Shown: in pieces, positions 44,916 through 52,463 of the stretch
Layout: each line of letters starts with the position of its first letter
Numbering within the stretch: position 1 is the stretch's first letter
Source: Crenothrix polyspora
Lineage (GTDB): Bacteria > Pseudomonadota > Gammaproteobacteria > Methylococcales > Methylomonadaceae
DNA length: 64,000 nt
Direction of reading: 5' to 3'
NCBI RefSeq assembly: GCF_900163755.1
Contig: NZ_FUKI01000119.1
Coordinates: forward strand, 1 to 64,000
Position numbers and translations under genes: made by a program
Notes under the pieces: generated by a model
What the model was told of the DNA's origin: nothing
Seen by the model: the letters and a program-made list of their open reading frames with translations, nothing else
Databases searched by the model: none

Positions 44916-44950
44916 ATTCTGTACGCTAACTGCTAGTTAGCGTACAGAAT
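44916..44950 (-). terminator. Long perfect hairpin after the DUF4114 gene
   Basis: ATTCTGTACGCTAACT and its exact inverse flank a 3-nt loop (16-bp stem), located 17 bases past the DUF4114 stop codon. On the minus strand it is followed by ACTTTT, so it may end or attenuate transcription between the two halves of the pilin cluster. Confidence 0.6.
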
Positions 44951-44967
44951 TGGATAGTTGAAGATTA

Positions 44968-46578
44968 CTATGGCACGATAGTGGTGTTGACCGTATTATT
45001 ACCGTTACCGTTACCGTTACCGTTGGCTTTGGCCACAGCTTTTGTAGCTTTATTCACATCACCGGTAACTTCAGGTGGTGTTGTTATTTCGCGCCAGCTA
45101 ATAGGGCCGCTTTCACCGCTTGCTGGTGTTATGCAGGTGTTAGTTACTTCATCACGAACTTCTGGCGCAGTACAATTAACGATTGGAATGGGATCACAGG
45201 ATTTAGTTTCCGAATGATATGTTTTTGGTGCAGCGCAACAAGAATTGCTTATTGGATTATAGGCTTCAGGTATGGTGCAAACAGGCGTTGTTGAGCATAG
45301 TTCCGCTGTTGGTAGTGGGCACACTCCGTTCATTTGGAATGTATCATCATGATGACTTAAATGTGTGGTGACGGCATTTTCACTGACACTTACGTACACC
45401 GTTGGGTTAGTTGTACTGGCGGTATTATGGCAAATATTAACCTTGTTACCCATCATGGCAGCCGCTGGAATGGGGGTCGTTGTTACTGGGGTTTTGCAAA
45501 TAGGATCGGGTACTAAAAGGTTACATTTGGCACAATCCACTGCGGGGAATGGCGAGACATGAATGGCAATAATCACATCGTTAAAATCATTGTCACTGGT
45601 GTAGTTATAGTCATTCAATGTACCACTTTGGCGATTAAGATCTTCAAACGCCAGCACCAGTAACTCTTTTTCAGGATAAGAAAACAGGATGGTATGTGCT
45701 TGCAGGTTGCTGGCATTGACAGGTTCAGGATTAAAGCGCTTAATCGTACGAAATATTTTACTGGCCGCTTTATTTGGATCAACTATCCCGCCAGAAGACA
45801 GTACGGCAGGCACGGCAGGTACTGCAGCTTTTGCTTTGACTGCGCGTATTGCGGGTATTGCGGGTCTTGCTGGCGTTGTTATTATTCCGTTTTTAATCAC
45901 AGCTTTTACAGCTTTTACCGCAGGTACAGCCGCTTGTGCAGCTACAGCTGGCACAGCAGGAACAGCAGCTTTACCAGCCACATAAGGTATCCAGCCATTA
46001 GCAATAATGGTAAACCCAATGGCATCACCGGCCACAAAATTCCCTAAATCTACGGTTTTGCCAAATTGCAGAACATTATCCGAAAAATTGGGAAATATAA
46101 TGGTATCAATAACACTGGAAATAGATAGCGTTGTTAGATCTGCTTTAGGAAATTTAAAAAACCCCACTGAATTTAAATACCCAGCACCTTCACTGACATA
46201 CGAAATTTTGATATTGGCATTAGCCTTTAAAAAAATATTAGCTCCTTCATCATTGGTAAGCAGGTCTAATGCTGCTTGATTATTACCTATGGGCTGTCCT
46301 TCTGGTAAGCGGGCTAATACAGTTGCTAATAAGTCAACTGGCAATACGCTACTCTTATCTGTCATGCCAATGGGCTGGCCGTTGGCAGGGTTATAATTGC
46401 TGCTGCCTCCTAAATATTGCCAGTTGGTTGCATGGGCGTTTATGCTATTGAGAGATAATCCCGCCGTTAAACACAGTATGGGTAATAACTGTGTAATAGT
46501 TTTACACCCAAAGTGAGGGGGCTGATTAAGCCGCTCCCTGCCGTCTCCCTGTTGTGCAGCTGTCTTTGTAATAGTCAT
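44968..46578 (-). CDS. DUF4114-domain exported protein in the PilY1 position of the minor-pilin cluster
   Basis: The 536-residue product has a long signal region (hydrophobic 29-46, AHA cleavage near 50). The DUF4114 portion (about 115-340) closes with LLVLAFEDLNR and TSDNDFNDVIIAI, acidic residues that could bind calcium. It is interrupted at 202-260 by an Ala/Pro/Val-rich low-complexity insert. Cys-rich stretches follow (360-480), and the tail has an Asn-Gly repeat. It is placed between pilX and fimT, where a PilY1 adhesin is expected. Its function is unknown; a tip adhesin or surface protein linked to pili is inferred only from context. Confidence 0.75.
   Translation of the reverse strand: MTITKTAAQQGDGRERLNQPPHFGCKTITQLLPILCLTAGLSLNSINAHATNWQYLGGSSNYNPANGQPIGMTDKSSVLPVDLLATVLARLPEGQPIGNNQAALDLLTNDEGANIFLKANANIKISYVSEGAGYLNSVGFFKFPKADLTTLSISSVIDTIIFPNFSDNVLQFGKTVDLGNFVAGDAIGFTIIANGWIPYVAGKAAVPAVPAVAAQAAVPAVKAVKAVIKNGIITTPARPAIPAIRAVKAKAAVPAVPAVLSSGGIVDPNKAASKIFRTIKRFNPEPVNASNLQAHTILFSYPEKELLVLAFEDLNRQSGTLNDYNYTSDNDFNDVIIAIHVSPFPAVDCAKCNLLVPDPICKTPVTTTPIPAAAMMGNKVNICHNTASTTNPTVYVSVSENAVTTHLSHHDDTFQMNGVCPLPTAELCSTTPVCTIPEAYNPISNSCCAAPKTYHSETKSCDPIPIVNCTAPEVRDEVTNTCITPASGESGPISWREITTPPEVTGDVNKATKAVAKANGNGNGNGNNTVNTTIVP
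44998..45025 (-). repeat. 6-bp microsatellite (TTACCG)n in the DUF4114 gene
   Basis: Four or more TTACCG units encode the Asn-Gly run near the C-terminus. In-frame slippage would change the tail length without frameshift. Confidence 0.7.
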
Positions 46579-46649
46579 TGTTGTGTGCCTCTGAGTTAGA
46601 TTAATAAATTGATAATAATGATTTGTTATGTTTTGCTTACGCTCCTTGC

Positions 46650-47438
46650 TTAGGGTGCATTTGCCATGTTTAAATCGCCTGAACAGTCGATTTCAAATTT
46701 TGATTCAATAGTGCGCTCAGTATCAGTTGTGTCGATGAACTTGACGTGTAAGGTATAAACTTCAATTTGGCAGGCATTAGGATTGGGATGGCTTGTTGTC
46801 CATAGGGTGTTTGCTATTACGCCACCTGCTTTATTCAGCTTGTCACAAGCGGCTACGTTTTCAGTATCTGGTATAGGTGGTACTGCCAGCACGGGTGGTG
46901 TAGCTGTTGCATCCCCCAGCACTTCATCTTGCTCACTTCCCACAACCAGATTACGTATTCCCGTGTCGCTGTAGAGGCATTTGTGCTCATTACCCACAGG
47001 AGGTTTTGGACCGTTCCCATCTGGATCGGCATAATTGGAAATGCAATACTCTTCTTTTACTTTTGCGGTGACAGTTGAGTTATTTTGGTTGATGAGTATG
47101 CCTGAGGCGTGCGGATAAAGATGTACGGAGTGAGCTGTATCACTGCTGTTGCAGTGCTTATGAGCTTTGCCATCATCTGCATCGATAATATCACCATCTC
47201 CATTAGCGTCTACATAGCGCTTTAGCTCAAGCACTGACTGTGCTTGCCGCAAAATGGTTTCAACACCCGCAAAGGTAACAGTTTGTTGGGCAGCATTGGT
47301 GGCTATGGCGATTTGGACTTTGTTTTGTCTGATCATACTGACACTTGCCAGCGTTAATACGACCAATATCATCAGGGTAAATGCTAAAACCGCCCCGTGT
47401 TGATTTTTTAGAGAGTATGATTTCATGCTGAATCTCAT
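46650..47438 (-). CDS. pilX: Type IV pilus minor pilin assembly protein PilX
   Basis: The 262-residue product has the PilX N-terminal pattern GAVLAFTLMILVVLTLASVSMIRQNKVQIAIATNAAQ, a GAxL-type start without the FTLIE motif. It is followed by a large globular part with paired cysteines. It is co-translated with pilW (ATGA overlap). PilX joins the minor-pilin complex at the pilus tip with PilV, PilW and FimU. An internal ATG at 47426 is a possible alternate start. Confidence 0.88.
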   Translation of the reverse strand: MRFSMKSYSLKNQHGAVLAFTLMILVVLTLASVSMIRQNKVQIAIATNAAQQTVTFAGVETILRQAQSVLELKRYVDANGDGDIIDADDGKAHKHCNSSDTAHSVHLYPHASGILINQNNSTVTAKVKEEYCISNYADPDGNGPKPPVGNEHKCLYSDTGIRNLVVGSEQDEVLGDATATPPVLAVPPIPDTENVAACDKLNKAGGVIANTLWTTSHPNPNACQIEVYTLHVKFIDTTDTERTIESKFEIDCSGDLNMANAP

Positions 47439-48367
47439 AAAAGTTGATTACGTAAGGCAATAGTCGTGACAAAAGTTTTATACAAACGATAATCGGTAGC
47501 GGTATAGCTGGTTCCTTCAACTTGGTAACTCAAATGGGTATTCGTTAAAAAATCCTCTTCACTCCTAACGACGACCGATAACCGAATACTGACAACGTGT
47601 TGCCATAAAGCAGTCGTTACTTGGGTGGCATCGGCATAATAGTTGGCCGCGTTATCCGCATCTGAATCCACCCCATAACGCATCACTAATTTGATCGCAT
47701 TGCTGATGAGTCCAACAGAGGTGTCCGTGCTGTGGAAGTCGGTTGTACTCATGCAGTTTTTGGCGCATGTTTCTGTTGCACCGCCACCACCACTGGTATT
47801 TGGCAACGTTCGCTGCGCTACGCAGGACAACGTGGTGCCATTAAGATAAAAATACACATTGGCGACGTGTTCTATCACGCTCGGATCTTCGCCAGGATCC
47901 AATAAAATATTTTGCGTGCAAGGTGAACTACCGTTACTCGCTGCACCAGCACTTAAATCTTGGTTATCTAATAATTGATAACGAATAGCAAAGGCATCAT
48001 TAGGAGGAGAGGTGGCATCGCCTTTAATATATTCACTTCCGCTAAAATCTATATTTGTTACTAATAATGGCACTGTTGGGGCTAAAGTCGGTTCGGTGTT
48101 CAACACATTGTTATGCGTTAAAAAGATACGGTCATTAGTGCCAGCAGCATCCGAGCGGCTTCTTAAACCACCTGTGCGCCTAATTTCTTTTTGCAATACT
48201 TCTTGCACATAACTGCTGTCATCGGCCATAGTGGCCATTGCACGTTGTATGCGGTTACTTTTTTGCGTGTGTGAAAATAAGCTGCCGATACCGGCAATCA
48301 AGCTCAAACTTAAAGTCATGCTGACCATTAGTTCAACCAAGGTCATGCCATGTTGTTGCTTATTCAT
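47435..48367 (-). CDS. pilW: Type IV pilus minor pilin PilW
   Basis: The 310-residue prepilin begins MNKQQHGMTLVELMVSMTLSLSLIAGIGSLF, the PilW form of the prepilin leader and helix. It includes QKSNRIQRAMATMADDSSYVQEVLQKEIRRTG, a conserved PilW stretch, and several cysteines. It overlaps pilV upstream and pilX downstream by 4 bp each, so the three are a strict translational unit. Confidence 0.9.
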   Translation of the reverse strand: MNKQQHGMTLVELMVSMTLSLSLIAGIGSLFSHTQKSNRIQRAMATMADDSSYVQEVLQKEIRRTGGLRSRSDAAGTNDRIFLTHNNVLNTEPTLAPTVPLLVTNIDFSGSEYIKGDATSPPNDAFAIRYQLLDNQDLSAGAASNGSSPCTQNILLDPGEDPSVIEHVANVYFYLNGTTLSCVAQRTLPNTSGGGGATETCAKNCMSTTDFHSTDTSVGLISNAIKLVMRYGVDSDADNAANYYADATQVTTALWQHVVSIRLSVVVRSEEDFLTNTHLSYQVEGTSYTATDYRLYKTFVTTIALRNQLL

Positions 48368-48870
48368 GGGGTAATATCCAATCGAAATGTGTTGGTGGTG
48401 TTGGTGCTTTTCGTATGGTTACGGTTCCAGCTAATGGTGATGCAAACATTTGGCGCCCCCATGCAAACACCAGTTGCAGAAGGCGGCTGGGTTACAGTGA
48501 CAACTACGCCTGTACCCCCCAGCCTGTTTTGTACATTGGCTTTCCAGGCGCAATAATCATATTTAGCCATCTGTGCTGGTGTGCATTGATTGGTAAAGTT
48601 GCACCGGGTATTTAGGTTGCTGCAATCAAAATCAGCGTCGTCCATGGAAGTGGGCCCCAGTGGATCACTCCACTCATTCCGATTAACTTTTATCCGGTCA
48701 CTCATCTCATAAGCCAACGTGGAAGCCTGGGAATAAAAAAACGCATCCTGGTTATCTTTTAGCGCCAGTGTTTGCATGGCGGCTAAGCCCAATAAACCGA
48801 TGGCCAGAATAATAGTCGAAACCAAGACCTCAATTAACGTAAATCCCCTAGCCTTTTGATGATCCAACAT
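48364..48870 (-). CDS. pilV: Type IV pilus modification protein PilV
   Basis: The 168-residue product starts MLDHQKARGFTLIEVLVSTIILAIGLLGLAAMQ, the PilV signature, and GGAG lies ahead of the ATG. The globular part holds cysteine pairs (DCSNLNTRC, CTPAQMAKYDYCAW, VCMGAPNVC). It is first in the minor-pilin operon, running pilV-pilW-pilX-DUF4114-fimT-pilE on the minus strand. Confidence 0.9.
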   Translation of the reverse strand: MLDHQKARGFTLIEVLVSTIILAIGLLGLAAMQTLALKDNQDAFFYSQASTLAYEMSDRIKVNRNEWSDPLGPTSMDDADFDCSNLNTRCNFTNQCTPAQMAKYDYCAWKANVQNRLGGTGVVVTVTQPPSATGVCMGAPNVCITISWNRNHTKSTNTTNTFRLDITP

Positions 48871-49022
48871 CTTTTTAATACTCCCAACCTTGTAAAAACA
48901 TTGATGTGGCTTTAATTCTAGTAGAGATTTTTAAGCTTACAACTGACGTTAGTCTTTGAATGTAAATGCGTTAGATTTGGTTAAATAACCCAAATGCTAC
49001 AAAATATCTTAATAAGGGTTAT

Positions 49023-49038
49023 GCAAAAATTGAGCCAA
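49023..49038 (-). promoter_or_regulatory. Candidate sigma-54 promoter upstream of pilV
   Basis: On the minus strand TTGGCTCAATTTTTGC has GG and GC spaced by 10 bases, as in -24/-12 promoters, about 150 bases before the pilV start. The -24 half has T where A is usual. The rest of 48871-49217 shows no gene and is AT-rich. Confidence 0.35.
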
Positions 49039-49173
49039 AAAATTATTAAATATTAAAATTCAATGGATTAAGCTTGTTTTTGCAGGCAAATAGGTATGTT
49101 TTTTAATAAGCCCACAGGACATTTTTTGTCAGTATGGGCCAAAATTTGGCAGAATTTGAATGAAGAGCCCTGT

Positions 49174-49203
49174 TACAATAAAGCTAGATTAAATAGCTAG
49201 CTT
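49174..49203 (+). promoter_or_regulatory. -10 box and inverted repeat before the Phd/PIN pair
   Basis: TACAAT (49174-49179) is followed by AAGCTAG...CTAGCTT (49181-49203), an inverted repeat with a 9-base spacer lying over the expected transcription start, a likely site for autorepression by the antitoxin. An AAGGAG ribosome-binding site precedes the ATG at 49218. Confidence 0.5.
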
Positions 49204-49217
49204 AAAAAGGAGCCGAT

Positions 49218-49475
49218 ATGCAATCCGAACAATGGTCACTACAGGATGCAAAAAATAAACTCAGTGCTTTAGTGGATGCCGCGCAACATGGCAAAGCCCA
49301 GATTGTGACCCGCCGTGGCATACCCGCAGCGGTTGTGGTGTCTTTTGAAGAGTTTGAAAAATTACAACGCCTTGAGGCAATGCAGGCACCGACATTTATA
49401 GATCACCTGCTGAACATGCCTACCGATGACCTTGCATTTGAACGCATGGATATTGGCTTAAGAGATTTTGATTAA
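49218..49475 (+). CDS. Phd/YefM-family antitoxin
   Basis: The 85-residue protein begins WSLQDAKNKLSALVDAAQHGKAQIVTRRGIPAAVVVSFEEFEKLQ, the standard Phd/YefM DNA-binding domain. An acidic tail follows (NMPTDDLAFERMDIGLRDFD) that would wrap the toxin. Its stop codon shares a base with the start of the PIN toxin gene, giving tight coupling. Type II antitoxin with autoregulation by the upstream inverted repeat is inferred. Confidence 0.92.
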   Translation: MQSEQWSLQDAKNKLSALVDAAQHGKAQIVTRRGIPAAVVVSFEEFEKLQRLEAMQAPTFIDHLLNMPTDDLAFERMDIGLRDFD

Positions 49476-49876
49476 TGCCTTATTTACTGGATATTGATAT
49501 TCTTTCCGCCATTCGTTGTAAACAACGCGATATCAATCTTGAAACATGGCTACGTAGCATCACGTCATCAGATGTTTTTATAAGCGTCGTCACCGTGGGT
49601 GAAATTGAACGCGGCATTGCCCAGCAAAGGCGTGTTAATCCCAAATTTGCTGACGATTTAGACAATTGGCTGAATACCATTTTACACCGCCACGAACAGC
49701 GCATCTTGCCCTTAACAACCGGTATCGCCCGCCGATGGGGTCAGCTAAGCGGTGAACTTGGACACAACAATGCCGATTTAATGATTGCAGCTACCGCACT
49801 GGAACACAATCTAGTTGTAGTAACGCGTAACACGCGTCATTTTGAGCCAACCAAAGTTACCCTACTTAATCCTTAG
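49475..49876 (+). CDS. PIN-domain ribonuclease toxin (VapC/FitB-like)
   Basis: The 133-residue protein has the PIN acidic residues: Asp6/Asp8 in YLLDIDILSAI, Glu in VGEIERG, Asp in NNADLMIAATA, and the tail VVTRNTRHFEPT. The fold binds Mg2+ and cuts RNA; VapC toxins typically target tRNA or rRNA. It is paired with the preceding Phd-type antitoxin. The TAG stop codon overlaps the first bases of a 101-bp repeat element, so the present C-terminus may have been set by the insertion. Confidence 0.92.
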   Translation: MPYLLDIDILSAIRCKQRDINLETWLRSITSSDVFISVVTVGEIERGIAQQRRVNPKFADDLDNWLNTILHRHEQRILPLTTGIARRWGQLSGELGHNNADLMIAATALEHNLVVVTRNTRHFEPTKVTLLNP

Positions 49877-49975
49877 GAACGTGCATGAAATAACTTGAAC
49901 AACTTAAACGCCACCACCGTTCGTGCTGAGCCTGTCGAAGCATGAACTTGCTTAAGTTATTTCGTGCGCGTTCCT
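49875..49975. repeat. 101-bp palindromic element, family C copy 1
   Basis: The arms start AGGAACGTGCATGAAATAAC and end with the near-inverse GTTATTTCGTGCGCGTTCCT. The shared core GTTCGTGCTGAGCCTGTCGA lies inside. It is identical in sequence to the copy at 57523-57623. Confidence 0.9.
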
Positions 49976-50057
49976 TATCTTTAACCCTCGCTCACTAGTG
50001 GGCGATTTTTTAGGCAACTGATATAATCATAAAAACGATTTAAAAAAGGAACATGCC

Positions 50058-50822
50058 ATGAATTCCAATACGTTGCCTTCTCCTACACTCGATGATATTT
50101 TGCGTTTATTTCAAGAAACTGATCGCATTATCAAAGAAAGGCAAAAAGAAACCGACCGCAAATTTCAGGAAAATGAGCGCATTACTATAGAAAGGCAAAA
50201 AGAAACCGACCGCAAATTTCAGGAAAATGAGCGCATTATTATAGAAAGGCAAAAAGAAACCGACCGCAAATTTCAGGAAAATGAGCGCATTATTATAGAA
50301 AGGCAAAAAGAAACTGACCGTAAATTTCAGGAAAACGACCGCTTTATCAAAGAAAGCCAAAAAGAAATGGCTTTGTCAATTAAAGCGGTTAATACCGCTA
50401 TTGGCAAATTGGGCAATCGTTTAGGCGAATTTGTCGAAGAAGCTGTGCGGCCTTCTGCCGTGCGTTTATTTCGTGAGTGCGGTATTGATGTGCATGAGGT
50501 TCAGCAAAATATTGTTGCCAAGCGCAATGGTGAAACGCTGGAATTGGATTTGTTAGTTATTAACGATAAAGATGCCGTTGCCATTGAATGTAAAAGCCAT
50601 CTCAGTATTGATGATGTTAACGAACACATAGCACGTCTGGAAAAAATCAAACGGTTGTTGCCGCGTTACAAAGATAATCGCATGTTAGGTGCGGTTGCCG
50701 GTATGGTTATTCCTGAAAACGTGGCGCTGTATGCCATCCGAAAGGGTTTGTACGTAATAGGGCAAAATGGCGATCATTTGGAATTGCGTAATGAATCGAT
50801 CTTTGTTGCCAAAGCGTGGTGA
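50058..50822 (+). CDS. Coiled-coil protein with DUF3782/PD-(D/E)XK nuclease-like domain
   Basis: The 254-residue product has an N-terminal coiled coil made of 18-residue repeats (RQKETDRKFQENERIIIE, about residues 27-98). The C-terminal half has the nuclease-like core ETLELDLLVINDKDAVAIECKSHLS, where D and E-x-K match the PD-(D/E)XK pattern. This fits the DUF3782 family, often found near toxin-antitoxin and other accessory genes. Its biological target is unknown. Confidence 0.8.
   Translation: MNSNTLPSPTLDDILRLFQETDRIIKERQKETDRKFQENERITIERQKETDRKFQENERIIIERQKETDRKFQENERIIIERQKETDRKFQENDRFIKESQKEMALSIKAVNTAIGKLGNRLGEFVEEAVRPSAVRLFRECGIDVHEVQQNIVAKRNGETLELDLLVINDKDAVAIECKSHLSIDDVNEHIARLEKIKRLLPRYKDNRMLGAVAGMVIPENVALYAIRKGLYVIGQNGDHLELRNESIFVAKAW
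50136..50351 (+). repeat. 54-bp in-frame tandem repeat, four copies
   Basis: Units begin at 50136, 50190, 50244 and 50298, nearly identical, and a degenerate fifth begins at 50352. They encode the coiled-coil of the DUF3782-like gene; copy number changes would lengthen or shorten the coil by 18 residues. Confidence 0.92.
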
Positions 50823-50846
50823 TAACCACAACTGACAGGAGGCAAA

Positions 50847-51287
50847 ATGGCTACGACTTATGAAGCTGATATTGTGGCGTGGGCCAATGAACAAGCGCAA
50901 TTTGTCCGTGCCGGACGTTTTGAATTACTTGACTTGGAACATATCGCCGAGGAGATAGAAGACGTGGGTAAAAGCGAGCAGCGGGAGTTGGCGAGCCGTA
51001 TGGCGGTATTAATAGCACATTTACTTAAGTGGCAGTTTCAGCCAGAACGGCAAGGCAGCAGTTGGCAAGTGACTATTCGTCATCAACGAAAAGCCATTCA
51101 GCTGCACTTAAAGCAAGTGCCGAGTTTAAAGCCAAAATTAAATGATGCTGAATGGTGTGAAATTATCTGGGGCGATGCAGTTTATCAAGCCGGAAAAGAG
51201 ACAGGGCTGGATGACTTTCCTGAAACCTGCCCGTGGTCAATTGACGATATTTTGTCGAGTGAGTGGCTACCAACAACACCCGTTTAA
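50847..51287 (+). CDS. DUF29 family protein, copy 1
   Basis: The 146-residue protein is of the DUF29 family common in cyanobacteria and methanotrophs: TTYEADIVAWANEQAQFVRAG and LDLEHIAEEIEDVGKSEQRELASRMAVLIAHLLKWQFQPER. No catalytic motif is known. It follows the DUF3782-like gene by 24 bases. A close paralogue lies at 52464; the N-terminal halves are almost identical while the C-termini differ. Confidence 0.9.
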   Translation: MATTYEADIVAWANEQAQFVRAGRFELLDLEHIAEEIEDVGKSEQRELASRMAVLIAHLLKWQFQPERQGSSWQVTIRHQRKAIQLHLKQVPSLKPKLNDAEWCEIIWGDAVYQAGKETGLDDFPETCPWSIDDILSSEWLPTTPV

Positions 51288-51296
51288 AGTATATAT

Positions 51297-51423
51297 ACAG
51301 CGTTTTCAACTTAGGACAGTTACAGCCACCGTTCGCACTGAGCTTGTCGAAGCATGAACGGCACACTTCGACAAGCTCAGTGCGAACGGTTACGCTGTAA
51401 CTATTGAACTGTGAAAACGCTGT
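51297..51423. repeat. 127-bp palindromic element, family B copy 3
   Basis: Same orientation and ends as the copy at 9675. It lies just after DUF29 copy 1 and before the toxin-antitoxin debris. Confidence 0.87.
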
Positions 51424-51435
51424 AGGAAAATAACC

Positions 51436-51590
51436 ATGCCGTCTACACAAATCAGTGAATCCGTTTCTATCAACATGCGTGCCAAAGCCACTCAGCGCGA
51501 CCTAATCGATCAGACTGTAGTGTCATCGGCCAAAATGGCGATCATTTGGAATTCGGTGTTTGTTCCAAAAACCTGGGGATAACGCTGTCG
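51436..51590 (+). pseudogene. Chimeric debris: start of a DUF1778 (TacA-like) antitoxin joined to the 3' end of a DUF3782-like gene
   Basis: The ATG at 51436 opens MPSTQISESVSINMRAKATQRDLIDQ, resembling the start of DUF1778/TacA antitoxins. After about 27 codons the similarity stops. From about 51510 another frame reads VIGQNGDHLE, matching the C-terminal end of the DUF3782-like protein at 50058. The two pieces are in different frames, so this is a deletion scar, not a functional gene. Confidence 0.7.
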
Positions 51591-51609
51591 GATAGCTTTA
51601 TCTGTGTAC

Positions 51610-52167
51610 CTAACCATACAATTCTTGCACAACCATTGTTAAGTCCACCGATTCCAAAGTAACACTAGCATTGCCCGCAAAACATTCACGCTGCCACTCG
51701 GTGCGGCGACGATAAATTTCCAGATAAGGCGACTCCTGCGATAGCAACACAAGCTCCTGCAAACTCTCCAGCATTTGATAAGCCAAACGTTTTTCGGTGC
51801 GGTCAACGCGCTGCGTAGAATCAGACAACACTTCCACAATCAGGCAAGGGCGCTCGTTGTAATAACGGTCGGTCTCATCCTCGCAAGTGACATGCACATC
51901 CGGGTAATAAAAACGCACATCATTAGCGCGTTGCACTTTCACCTTCATATCCGATTGGAACGGCTCGCAAGGCGTACCTTCCAAATGCTGGTCTAATTGC
52001 CTCATAATACGGCGTACAATACGATTATGGGTACGGCTTGCCCCCGCCATAGCATAAACAAGTCCATTAACATATTCATGGCGAGTTTCCATAACATTGT
52101 CATTTTCCTGTAGCAGATAGGCTTCTGGTGTTAAAATGTGTTCAATTTTGACGGCTGGATTGGCCAT
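51610..52167 (-). CDS. Uma2 family endonuclease-like protein (DUF820)
   Basis: The 185-residue product has the Uma2 pattern: LTPEAYLLQENDNVMETRHEYVNGLVYAMAGASRTHNRIV, YYPDVHVTCED and PCLIVEVLSDSTQRVDRTEKRLAYQ. The D...E-x-V spacing is the PD-(D/E)XK variant of this family. Uma2 proteins are abundant in cyanobacteria and some methanotrophs; they are thought to be nucleases of mobile or accessory origin, but no role is established. It is on the minus strand between two DUF29 genes. Confidence 0.9.
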   Translation of the reverse strand: MANPAVKIEHILTPEAYLLQENDNVMETRHEYVNGLVYAMAGASRTHNRIVRRIMRQLDQHLEGTPCEPFQSDMKVKVQRANDVRFYYPDVHVTCEDETDRYYNERPCLIVEVLSDSTQRVDRTEKRLAYQMLESLQELVLLSQESPYLEIYRRRTEWQRECFAGNASVTLESVDLTMVVQELYG

Positions 52168-52313
52168 AGTAATTCCTCATCAAATGCAATTCTCTAACCT
52201 AGCCTTACAATAATACTCGCTCATTTAGAACAATGTCTATGCGTTTTTATTCATTAAAATGCCAGCAAAAATAGAGATAAGCCAGGTTAAAAATTGGCGG
52301 GGTCTGAATAATT

Positions 52314-52435
52314 GGCTACCAATCTAAAACGGGACAGCTTTAAAAAAGCCGTTCGTGGTGAGCTTGTCGAACCATGAACCACAAGTCCTTCGACAAGCTC
52401 AGGACGAACGGATGTCCCGTTTTAAATTGGTAGCC
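52314..52435. repeat. 122-bp palindromic element, family A copy 2 (inverted)
   Basis: Reverse orientation of 40883-41004 with only a few differences. It sits upstream of DUF29 copy 2. Confidence 0.88.
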
Positions 52436-52463
52436 GAATAATTACCTTACAGGAGGAAAAAAA

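Noticed and set aside
45689-46047. Long plus-strand frames opposite the DUF4114 gene
   Set aside because: They are mirror images of the Ala/Pro/Val-rich coding repeats; there is no start signal.
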